From contig JAZODA010000093.1 in assembly GCA_045596745.1 (NCBI GenBank), positions 1 through 17,995 on the forward strand: a DNA stretch of 17,995 nt. The letters run 5' to 3'. Positions within the stretch are counted from its first letter, which is position 1, and every line of letters begins with the position of its first letter. A model generated the notes under the pieces. It searched no databases. It saw nothing but the letters and a program-made list of their open reading frames with translations, and had not been told where the DNA came from. Below are positions 5,359-11,878 of this stretch, piece after piece. The DNA comes from RGIG3009 sp045596745 (GTDB lineage Bacteria > Bacillota > Clostridia > Oscillospirales > Acutalibacteraceae). The position numbers were made by a program, and so were the translations under genes.

Positions 5359-7431
5359 GTGAAACAGTACAATGCCAAGCACATCCGCAACGTCGCGCTG
5401 GTCGGCCATGCCAGTACGGGTAAAACCTCGCTGGCGGAAGCCATCGCGTACTTGACCGGTCTTACCGATCGATTAGGCAAAGTCGCTGACGGAAATACCA
5501 TTTGCGATTTTGATCCCGAAGAGATCAAGCGTGCTGCTTCGGTGTCGCTGTCGATGCTCCCTGTTGAGTGGAAAGATACCAAGATTAACCTGCTGGATAC
5601 GCCCGGTTCGTTCGATTTTGCCGGTGGTATGAGCGAGGGTATCCGCGCTGCCGGTAGTGCGGTCATCGTGCTGTCGGGTAAGAGCGGCGTGACGGTCGGT
5701 GCGCAGAAAGCGCGCGCCGCTGCCAAGAAAAAGGGCATTGCCCAGTTGCTGTTTGTCAACAAGCTGGATAGTGAGCACGCCGATTTCTATCGCGTGTTTG
5801 AGGATCTGAAGACCATCTTCGGTCCTGCGGTCTGCCCGATTGTGGTGCCGCACGTTGTGGATCATAAGGTTCAGTGCTACGTCAACCTGTTGGAGTATAA
5901 AGCGTATACATATGCTGACGGTAAGGCGACCGAGTGCCCGATTCCGGATATGGGTCATCGTCTGGAAGGCCTGCGTACCGCTATCTGTGAAGCGGTTGCG
6001 GAAACCAGCGAGGAACTGATGGAGAAATACTTCTCCGGTATTGACTTCACGCCTGACGAGCTGATTCTCGGTCTGGCGACCGGTGTTCGTCGCGGCGAGA
6101 TTCTCCCCGTGTATTGCGGTGCTTCGCAGACGGTGGAAGGCGTCGATCAGCTGCTTAACGGCCTGATGTGGCTGGCTCCCTGGGCGGAGACGGTAGCAGG
6201 CGAGACCGGTGTTGCCCCCAACGGCGATCCGGTGGAACTGAAGGTAAATGAACAGGCACAGGCGGTTGCAACCGTGTTTAAGACGGTGGTTGACCCGTTT
6301 GTCGGCAAATTGGTGTATTTCAAGGTTATCAGTGGCGTGGTAACGCCGGATTCCGCCTTGATGAATATGCGTACCGGCACGACCGAAAAGCTCGGCAAGC
6401 TGTTTATGGTGCGCGGTAAGAAGCAGGAAGAAGTCGCTTGTGTTCCCGCCGGTGATATCGGCGCGGTCGCCAAGCTGGCTTCCGCCAACACCGGTGATAC
6501 GCTGTGCGCTCCCGCGCGTCAGGTTGTGTTGCCCGGCGTGGCGTACGAAGCTCCCTCGCTGTCGATGGCAGTGTATGCCAAGAATAAGGGCGATGAGGAA
6601 AAGATTGTTGCGGGTCTTAACCGCCTGCGTGAAGAAGATCCCACCATTGCACTTATGCACAACACCGAGACCAAAGAGCAGGTTCTGTCCGGTCTGGGCG
6701 AGCAGCATCTGGAGGTTACGGTTTCTAAGCTGAAGAGCAAGTTCGGCGTGGAAGTTGTTCTGCAGAATCCGAAAGTGGCTTATCGCGAGACTATCCGCGG
6801 TAAGGTTAAGGTTCAGGGTCGTCATAAGAAGCAGTCCGGCGGTCACGGTCAGTTCGGCGATGTCTGGATTGAGTTTGAGCCTTGCGACAGCGAAGAACTC
6901 GTCTTTGCCGAGACGGTGTTCGGCGGCTCGGTTCCGAAGAACTATTTCCCCGCGGTCGAAAAAGGCCTGCGTGACAGCGCTCAGCACGGTGTGCTGGCGG
7001 GCTTCCCGCTGGTCGGCGTGAAGGCAACGTTGGTGGATGGTTCGTATCATCCGGTTGACTCTTCCGAAATGGCGTTTAAGACGGCGGCTTCGCTTGCTTA
7101 CAAAGCGGGTATTGCACAGGCTTCGCCCGTGCTGCTCGAGCCGATTGGTACGCTGAATGCGTTTGTTCCCAACGACAACACCGGCGACATTATGGGTGAT
7201 ATCACCAAGCGTCGCGGTCGCGTAATCGGTATGGAGCCGACGCAGGAAGATCACAGCATCACCTGCATTACGGCGGAGGTTCCCATGGCAGAAATGGGCG
7301 ATTATTCCAGTATGCTTCGCTCCACCACGCAGGGCAGAGGCTACTACACGATGGAGTTTACCCGCTATGAAGAGGCACCGGCACCGGTGGCTCAGAAGGT
7401 CATTGCGGAAAACAAGGTCGACGAAGAGTAA
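5359..7431 (+). CDS. Elongation factor G-like translational GTPase (EF-G paralogue)
   Basis: Ribosome-associated GTPase relative with all EF-G domains, 690 residues. The G domain shows P-loop GHASTGKTS (16-24), DTPG (80-83), NKLD (134-137) and a G5-like CGAS (253-256). Domain II follows (about 300-390), domain III has SGLGEQHLEV (444-453), and domain IV carries QSGGHGQFGDVW (492-503) and GSYHPVDSSEMAF (561-573); domain V ends before an acidic tail. Two departures: switch I reads KRAASVS where EF-G has RGITI, and the catalytic histidine after DTPG (DTPGHVDF) is S84. The context lacks rpsL, rpsG and tuf, so this is probably not the housekeeping fusA. It matches the EF-G-like paralogues common in Clostridia, whose role is poorly defined. 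The GTG start at 5359 has GGAAAGGGG at 5342-5350. It is monocistronic. Confidence 0.88.
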   Translation: MKQYNAKHIRNVALVGHASTGKTSLAEAIAYLTGLTDRLGKVADGNTICDFDPEEIKRAASVSLSMLPVEWKDTKINLLDTPGSFDFAGGMSEGIRAAGSAVIVLSGKSGVTVGAQKARAAAKKKGIAQLLFVNKLDSEHADFYRVFEDLKTIFGPAVCPIVVPHVVDHKVQCYVNLLEYKAYTYADGKATECPIPDMGHRLEGLRTAICEAVAETSEELMEKYFSGIDFTPDELILGLATGVRRGEILPVYCGASQTVEGVDQLLNGLMWLAPWAETVAGETGVAPNGDPVELKVNEQAQAVATVFKTVVDPFVGKLVYFKVISGVVTPDSALMNMRTGTTEKLGKLFMVRGKKQEEVACVPAGDIGAVAKLASANTGDTLCAPARQVVLPGVAYEAPSLSMAVYAKNKGDEEKIVAGLNRLREEDPTIALMHNTETKEQVLSGLGEQHLEVTVSKLKSKFGVEVVLQNPKVAYRETIRGKVKVQGRHKKQSGGHGQFGDVWIEFEPCDSEELVFAETVFGGSVPKNYFPAVEKGLRDSAQHGVLAGFPLVGVKATLVDGSYHPVDSSEMAFKTAASLAYKAGIAQASPVLLEPIGTLNAFVPNDNTGDIMGDITKRRGRVIGMEPTQEDHSITCITAEVPMAEMGDYSSMLRSTTQGRGYYTMEFTRYEEAPAPVAQKVIAENKVDEE

Positions 7432-7440
7432 GAAACAGCA

Positions 7441-7469
7441 AACAGGCGGTAAAAAATACCGCCTGTTTT
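7441..7469 (+). terminator. Rho-independent terminator of the EF-G paralogue
   Basis: An 11-bp stem (7441-7451 AACAGGCGGTA with 7457-7467) with an AAAAA loop and a short T tail begins nine bases after the stop codon. The tail is brief (TTTT then GC), so termination may be incomplete. Confidence 0.78.
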
Positions 7470-7490
7470 GCGATTTCTTCGAAATTCTAC

Positions 7491-7519
7491 TTGCAAATAC
7501 GACAGAGATGCGGTAGAAT
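7491..7519 (+). promoter_or_regulatory. Sigma-A promoter of efp
   Basis: TTGCAA (7491-7496) and TAGAAT (7514-7519) are 17 bases apart. The predicted leader is about 25 bases and carries CGGAGGA at 7537-7543, just before the ATG. Confidence 0.82.
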
Positions 7520-7550
7520 AAGATAAGCCTAATAAACGGAGGATTGCAAA

Positions 7551-8108
7551 ATGGTATCAGCAGGTGATTTCAGAAACGGCGTTACCTTTGAAATGGATGG
7601 CAACGTCTATCAGATCGTAGAATTTCAGCATGTTAAGCCCGGTAAGGGCGCGGCGTTCGTCCGCACCAAGATCCGCAACGTGATTGCGGGTACGGTTGTG
7701 GAGCGTACGTTCAACCCGAACGATAAGTACCCGACCGCTTTCGTTGAGAGAAAGGAAATGGAATATTCCTACAACGATGGCGACCTGTACTACTTCATGG
7801 ATCAGGAAACCTACGAACTCATCCCGATCGGTAAGGATATCCTGTCCGACAACTTCAAGTTCGTTAAGGAGAACATGATCTGCCGCGTTCTGTCCTACAA
7901 GGGCAACGTGTTCGGCGTGGAACCCCCGAACTTTGTTGAGTTGCAGGTCACTCAGACCGACCCCGGCTTCAAGGGCGATACGGCTACCAACGCCACCAAG
8001 CCCGCTACGCTGGAGACCGGCGCCGAGATCCGCGTGCCGCTGTTCATCGACGAAGGCGAAATGATCCGTGTTGACACCCGTACCGGTGAATACATGGAGC
8101 GTGCGTAA
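7551..8108 (+). CDS. efp: Translation elongation factor P
   Basis: EF-P binds ribosomes between the P and E sites and promotes peptide bonds at polyproline stretches. The 185-residue product has the normal length and the three beta-barrel domains. The N-terminal KOW-like domain starts MVSAGDFRNGVTFEMDG, and its tip loop reads KPGKGAAF, with K32 at the position lysylated in Escherichia coli and 5-aminopentanolylated in Bacillus subtilis. The last domain contains GAEIRVPLFIDEGEMIRVDTRTGEY (about 157-181), the usual EF-P ending. The start is ATG at 7551, with CGGAGGA at 7537-7543. No EF-P modification gene is visible in the window, so the modification type cannot be told. The Cys-rich gene begins 42 bases downstream with no terminator between, suggesting cotranscription. 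Confidence 0.98.
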   Translation: MVSAGDFRNGVTFEMDGNVYQIVEFQHVKPGKGAAFVRTKIRNVIAGTVVERTFNPNDKYPTAFVERKEMEYSYNDGDLYYFMDQETYELIPIGKDILSDNFKFVKENMICRVLSYKGNVFGVEPPNFVELQVTQTDPGFKGDTATNATKPATLETGAEIRVPLFIDEGEMIRVDTRTGEYMERA

Positions 8109-8150
8109 GCATTACCACTACCACTAACGTGTTATAAGGAGGTTTTCACA

Positions 8151-8591
8151 ATGACCATTACGGAGAAAGTTGCGTATCTTAAGGGCCTGATCGAAGGCAT
8201 GGAAATCGATGCCGCGACCAAAGAGGGCAAAATCCTGAAAGCCATCATGGACGTTCTGTCCGATGTGGCGCTGAGCGTGGAAGATCTGGAAGCCACTGTT
8301 CAGGAGATGGGCGAGCAGGTCGATACCATCGATGAAGATCTGGATGCTCTGGAGACCGATTACTACGAAGAGTACGATGAGTACGATGACGATTGCGATT
8401 GCGACTGCGATTGCTGCGAGGGCGAGTTCTACGATGTGACCTGCCCCAAGTGCAACGAAGAGTTTGCGGTGGACGAGGACACGCTGCTGGATGGCGGCGT
8501 TGACTGCCCACTGTGCGGTGAGCATCTGGAGTTCGACATCGAAGAGTGCGATGACGACTGCGATTGCTGCTGCGACGAGTGCGACGACTAA
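8151..8591 (+). CDS. CD1247-type acidic Cys-rich protein downstream of efp
   Basis: Small acidic protein of unknown function, 146 residues. Residues 1-34 (MTITEKVAYLKGLIEGM..., KEGKILKAIMDVL) resemble the N-terminal domain known from CD1247-like clostridial proteins. Residues 38-70 form a predicted acidic helix or coiled coil. A Cys/Asp cluster follows (DCDCDCDCC, 81-89), then a zinc-ribbon-like pair CPKC (98-101) and CPLC (119-122), and a second cluster (residues 133-146, six Cys with Asp/Glu). There are 15 Cys in all. The four paired Cys should bind one zinc; the clusters may bind further metal. AAGGAGG at 8136-8142 is an excellent ribosome site for the ATG at 8151, implying high expression. 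Linkage to efp hints at a translation-related role, but this is inference only. Confidence 0.82.
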   Translation: MTITEKVAYLKGLIEGMEIDAATKEGKILKAIMDVLSDVALSVEDLEATVQEMGEQVDTIDEDLDALETDYYEEYDEYDDDCDCDCDCCEGEFYDVTCPKCNEEFAVDEDTLLDGGVDCPLCGEHLEFDIEECDDDCDCCCDECDD

Positions 8592-8601
8592 TCGAATTAA
8601 C

Positions 8602-8634
8602 AAAAAAACAGCCGCCCGATGGGCGGCTGTTTTT
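8602..8634. terminator. Bidirectional rho-independent terminator
   Basis: A perfect 10-bp GC-rich stem (8608-8617 ACAGCCGCCC with 8621-8630) closes a GAT loop and is flanked by seven A on the left and TTTTT on the right. It therefore works in both directions, ending the efp unit and the minus-strand operon that stops at 8637. Confidence 0.92.
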
Positions 8635-8636
8635 GT

Positions 8637-9056
8637 TTACCATTCTTTTTTCATCCAGATGTGGGGACAACCTTGGTCGTCCTCGATATCACCGTAAGGG
8701 GTGTATCCGCACTTTCCGTAAAACGCCTGCGCCCGACATTGCGAGTGCAGTATCAGTGACGTGCCGCCGAGTGAGCGCACATAGCATTCGGCAGCAGCAA
8801 TCAGGTCGCCGCCGCAGCCCTGTCCGCGATAGGCTTTGAGTACGGCCAATCTGCCGAGAATGTACCGATTCGGTTCATCGGAGGGGAAGACGCGGCAGGT
8901 GCCAATCGGCGTTTCATCGTCAAACAGGACGAGGTGCGTGGCGGTGTTATCAATGTCATCAACCTCATCCACAAACCCTTGCTCGTCCACGAATACAGGT
9001 AGACGAACCGCAAGTGCCTCGGCCGGCAACGTGTCAAACTGACGGATGTGCTTCAT
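8637..9056 (-). CDS. GNAT-family N-acetyltransferase (ElaA/YjcF-like)
   Basis: Acyl-CoA-dependent N-acetyltransferase, 139 residues, single domain. It has the features of the ElaA/YjcF group: VFVDEQGF at 21-28, an acidic EVDDID at 31-36, HLVLFDD at 41-47, LGRLAVLKAYRGQGCGG at 67-83 holding the acetyl-CoA pyrophosphate loop, AFYGKCGY at 111-118, and a C-terminal HIWM at 132-135. The substrate is not predictable. It is the last gene of the minus-strand operon: its ATG lies six bases beyond the stop of the methyltransferase gene, with GGAAA upstream, and it ends at the shared bidirectional terminator. Confidence 0.9.
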   Translation of the reverse strand: MKHIRQFDTLPAEALAVRLPVFVDEQGFVDEVDDIDNTATHLVLFDDETPIGTCRVFPSDEPNRYILGRLAVLKAYRGQGCGGDLIAAAECYVRSLGGTSLILHSQCRAQAFYGKCGYTPYGDIEDDQGCPHIWMKKEW

Positions 9057-9062
9057 AATTCG

Positions 9063-10226
9063 TTATTTCCTTTCCAAAGCCACGATGCATTCGATATGCG
9101 TCGTATGGGGGAACATATCTACCGGCTGAATACCGGTGACGCGATAGCCGCCCTTGGTGAGAACGCGCAAATCGCGCGCTTGCGTTTCGGGGTTGCAGGA
9201 GATGTACACCACTCGCGAGGGCGAAAGGGTGAGGAGCGACTCCAAAAAAGGCATATCACTGCCTGCACGCGGCGGATCCATCAGTACGACATCGACCTTC
9301 TCACCGCTTCCTGCCAACTCAACCATATACTCACCGGCATCCGCTTGAATGAAAGCGATGTTTTCCAGTTGATTGCGGCGGGCGTTGACGCGAGCGTCGC
9401 GAACGGCATCGCCGTTGAGTTCCACGCCCACGACTTCTCCCGCTTGCTTCGCGGCAACAATGCCAATGGTGCCGACACCGCAGTAGGCATCGAGCACGCG
9501 GTCGGTGGGTTTGAGCTTTGCCATATCCAACGCGGTGCGATACAGACGCTCTGTCTGAATGGGGTTAATCTGATAAAACGAGCGCGGTGAAATGCGGAAT
9601 GTGCAGCCGCACAGCGTGTCTTCGATATATCCGCGTCCAAACAGCACCTCTTCGCGTTCGCCAAGCAGCATACTGGTGCGTTGCGGATTGATGTTCAAAA
9701 CAACGGTGGTGATTTCGGGATGCCGTTTCAGCAGTTCCTCGGTAAACTTCTTTTTCAGCGGGAACATCGGAGAAGCACCGACCAGCACGACCATAATCTG
9801 TCCGCTGACAAAACCGCGGCGCACAAGAACGTGGCGCAGAAATCCGCGGCGGCTGTCCTCGTTGTAGGGGAGAATGCGGAACGAGGGGAGCATTTTGCGG
9901 ATGGTGACCACGATGCGGTCGGCGGCGGGGTCTTCAATCTGGCAGGAGTCCACTTTGACGATGCGGTGCGAACTGGATTGATACACACCGGAAACCACCT
10001 CGCCGCCACGCGTCAGACCAAAGGCGGCCTGCACCTTGTTGCGGTAGTGGTACGGTCTTTCCATACCGAGAATGGGGGAAATGCGGTGGTATCTTCCAAG
10101 CAGCGATACCACCGTTTCTTGTTTGTATTTCAGTTGCCGTTGGTAGTCCATATTTTGCAACTGACAACCACCGCATTTGCGGGAAAGCGGGCAGCGCGGC
10201 ATAACTTTGGGCGGTAACTGACTCAT
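9063..10226 (-). CDS. rlmD: 23S rRNA (uracil-5-)-methyltransferase, RlmD/RlmCD type, lacking a TRAM domain
   Basis: SAM-dependent enzyme that makes 5-methyluridine in rRNA (family TrmA/RlmC/RlmD). The 387 residues begin almost directly with the iron-sulfur motif C12-x5-C18-x2-C21, with a fourth Cys at C95 (VDSCQIEDP). The central RNA-binding part follows, then the Rossmann domain with SAM loop DAYCGVGTIG (246-255), DPPR (317-320), catalytic nucleophile C344 (YISCNP) and general-base E379 (HIEC). The roughly 60-residue N-terminal TRAM domain of typical RlmCD is absent, as in E. coli RlmC. The position modified (U747, U1939 or both) cannot be assigned. The ATG at 10226 overlaps the TGA of the HD gene (ATGA), with GGAGG upstream, so translation is probably coupled. 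Confidence 0.88.
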   Translation of the reverse strand: MSQLPPKVMPRCPLSRKCGGCQLQNMDYQRQLKYKQETVVSLLGRYHRISPILGMERPYHYRNKVQAAFGLTRGGEVVSGVYQSSSHRIVKVDSCQIEDPAADRIVVTIRKMLPSFRILPYNEDSRRGFLRHVLVRRGFVSGQIMVVLVGASPMFPLKKKFTEELLKRHPEITTVVLNINPQRTSMLLGEREEVLFGRGYIEDTLCGCTFRISPRSFYQINPIQTERLYRTALDMAKLKPTDRVLDAYCGVGTIGIVAAKQAGEVVGVELNGDAVRDARVNARRNQLENIAFIQADAGEYMVELAGSGEKVDVVLMDPPRAGSDMPFLESLLTLSPSRVVYISCNPETQARDLRVLTKGGYRVTGIQPVDMFPHTTHIECIVALERK

Positions 10227-10807
10227 TCCTGTGCCTCCAGATAGTAAGTGGCTTCCATATCGGCAACCGACAGCGCAAAGGACAGCGGGAACATTTCAAA
10301 CGCACTGCCGACGTTGCGGCTGTCTTCCGTGCCTGCAAAGCCCATATGATAACGGATAGCAAAGGCTTCTTCGCGGGTCAGACGCATATATCCCGACAGG
10401 ATGTAGACGGATTTTTCGCCGTGTCCATAGGGAAGTTTATCCTCAAATTCATAGGTAGGGACGGTCTGCCATTTGCCGTTTTCGTCTTTAACGTTGCGGG
10501 TTCCCGCTTTATAGCAGTTGATTTTGCAGACATCGTGCAGCAAGGCAACGATGGCGATGCTTTCTTCGCTGTAATCGATGCCGTACGTCTCTTTCATACG
10601 AGGACGATCCAGATAATGCCACAGGCAGTCAAACACATTCAGACTGTGTTCGACCAGACCGCCTTCGTGTGAGCCGTGAAAGCGGGTGCTGGCAGGCGCG
10701 GTGAAAAAGTCGCTGGAACGGGAGCAGAGATACTCCAAAAATTTGTCTGCACCCTCTCTGTGAATATAGCGGTTGTACAGTTCGATAAAGCGTTCTTTGG
10801 CTTCCAT
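10223..10807 (-). CDS. HD-domain phosphohydrolase (YhaM-HD-like)
   Basis: Metal-dependent HD-superfamily hydrolase, 194 residues. Visible ligands are H54 in GGLVEHSLNV, the HD pair H91-D92 in ALLHDVCK, further histidines at 129 (GHGEKS) and 154 (RYHMGF), and D183 in SVADMEA. The motif GGLVEHSLNV resembles the HD domain of the YhaM 3'-5' exoribonuclease, but there is no N-terminal OB-fold, so it is HD alone. Substrates could be RNA ends or nucleotides; I cannot say. I chose the ATG at 10807, preceded by AAAGGA on the minus strand; an ATG at 10828 would add seven residues but has no ribosome site. It is first in the operon with the RNA methyltransferase (4-base ATGA overlap) and the GNAT gene. 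Confidence 0.85.
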   Translation of the reverse strand: MEAKERFIELYNRYIHREGADKFLEYLCSRSSDFFTAPASTRFHGSHEGGLVEHSLNVFDCLWHYLDRPRMKETYGIDYSEESIAIVALLHDVCKINCYKAGTRNVKDENGKWQTVPTYEFEDKLPYGHGEKSVYILSGYMRLTREEAFAIRYHMGFAGTEDSRNVGSAFEMFPLSFALSVADMEATYYLEAQE

Positions 10808-10834
10808 AACCGTCACGTCCTTTCTCATAACATC

Positions 10835-10863
10835 AGTATACCTCTTTTTGATAAACTGTGCAA
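10835..10863 (-). promoter_or_regulatory. Sigma-A promoter of the HD-rlmD-GNAT operon
   Basis: On the minus strand, TTGCAC (complement of 10858-10863) and TATACT (complement of 10835-10840) are exactly 17 bases apart. Transcription would begin near 10828, so the messenger starts about 20 bases before the ATG at 10807. This is a further reason to reject a start at 10828. Confidence 0.78.
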
Positions 10864-10883
10864 CAGAAAACAACAAAATAGGG

Positions 10884-10912
10884 GTGACAAAAGGCAGAGA
10901 CAGGTGTATAAT
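10884..10912 (+). promoter_or_regulatory. Sigma-A promoter of the popT-murD operon
   Basis: GTGACA (10884-10889) and a perfect TATAAT (10907-10912) are 17 bases apart, pointing right. This and the opposing promoter at 10835-10863 lie back to back with only 20 bases between the two -35 elements. Confidence 0.8.
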
Positions 10913-10943
10913 AAAAAGGTATATCTGGAAGGAGTGTTCGTGT

Positions 10944-11873
10944 ATGAAAGCGCTCAAATCGTTTTTGGTGCCGTTCAAAGGATTTGTCATCGGCTCGTCT
11001 ATGACGGTTCCCGGTGTCAGCGGCGGTACAATGGCGATTCTGCTGGGAATTTACGACCAGCTTATCGGGGCAATCAGCCACTTTGGTAAAGAACCGAAGA
11101 AGAATATTAAATTCCTCCTGAAATTCGGTATCGGCGCGGTTGTCGGCTTTGCCGCGTTGGCGTCCGCTATCGGTTGGCTGCTGGAAACCTTCCCGATTCC
11201 GGTGTCACTGTTCTTTTTCGGCGCGATTGTCGGCGGCGTTCCTGCACTGTATCGCAAGACGCGCGTGAAGGCGTTTTCCACTTCGTCTGCCATATATATT
11301 TTACTGGGTTTTGCTATCGTTATCGGTATCGGTTTGTTGCCGCAGGGACTGATGCCCTCGGGCACCGATTTGAATTTTGTCAGCCTTTTGGTGTGGCTGT
11401 TCGCCGGTATTGTCGTGTCGCTCGCTTTGGTGCTTCCTGGCATCAGTACCTCGCATATGCTGTTGGTGCTTGGCGTTTACGGCACGTTGTCCGGTTCGAT
11501 TGACACGGTGGCGTTGTGGGTCAAAACGCTGATTAAGCAGTTGCTTGGCGATGGCTCTGCCGCGTCGACGGTTGGTGTCGGTGAAGCCATCACCTTTATC
11601 GCACTGCTCGGTATTTCCACGTTGGTTGGTGTGTTTCTGATTACACGTCCGCTGGAATGGACGATGAAGAAGTTCCCGCATCAGACCTATTGTATGATTC
11701 TCGGTTTTGTGGTTGGCTCGCTCGCGGACATTGCTGCCGATATTGTGTGGCCTGCACTGCAGGTGGAAGCGACGACGACCTACTGGGTGCTGACGGCGCT
11801 GGCTTCGGTGGTAACGGCGGTAGCCGGTTTCGCGGCGATTATGTTCCTGTCGCGTTTTTCGGATGAGGAGTGA
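10944..11873 (+). CDS. popT: DUF368 undecaprenyl-phosphate translocase (PopT-type)
   Basis: Polytopic membrane protein of 309 residues. DUF368 proteins were recently reported as translocases returning undecaprenyl phosphate to the inner leaflet (PopT), which recycles the carrier of peptidoglycan and teichoic acid precursors. The sequence shows the family's inverted-repeat hallmark: VPGVSGGT at 22-29 in the first half and LPGISTSHMLL at 164-174 in the second, with about eight hydrophobic segments. The ATG at 10944 has AAGGAG at 10929-10934; an upstream in-frame extension would cross the promoter and is rejected. It is first in a long operon, five bases before murD, which supports a cell-envelope role. 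Membership of DUF368 is clear; the transport function is transferred from the family. Confidence 0.88.
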   Translation: MKALKSFLVPFKGFVIGSSMTVPGVSGGTMAILLGIYDQLIGAISHFGKEPKKNIKFLLKFGIGAVVGFAALASAIGWLLETFPIPVSLFFFGAIVGGVPALYRKTRVKAFSTSSAIYILLGFAIVIGIGLLPQGLMPSGTDLNFVSLLVWLFAGIVVSLALVLPGISTSHMLLVLGVYGTLSGSIDTVALWVKTLIKQLLGDGSAASTVGVGEAITFIALLGISTLVGVFLITRPLEWTMKKFPHQTYCMILGFVVGSLADIAADIVWPALQVEATTTYWVLTALASVVTAVAGFAAIMFLSRFSDEE

Positions 11874-11878
11874 TAACA

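Noticed and set aside
5473..7254. 593-codon open frame on the minus strand opposite the EF-G paralogue
   Set aside because: Composition is again His/Arg/Gln-rich and low in sense; the plus strand encodes a clear EF-G homologue along the whole stretch.
10773..10943. N-terminal extension of the DUF368 protein
   Set aside because: The frame is open but runs through the promoter region and the start of the divergent HD gene. The ATG at 10944 has a proper ribosome site and gives the family's usual N-terminus.
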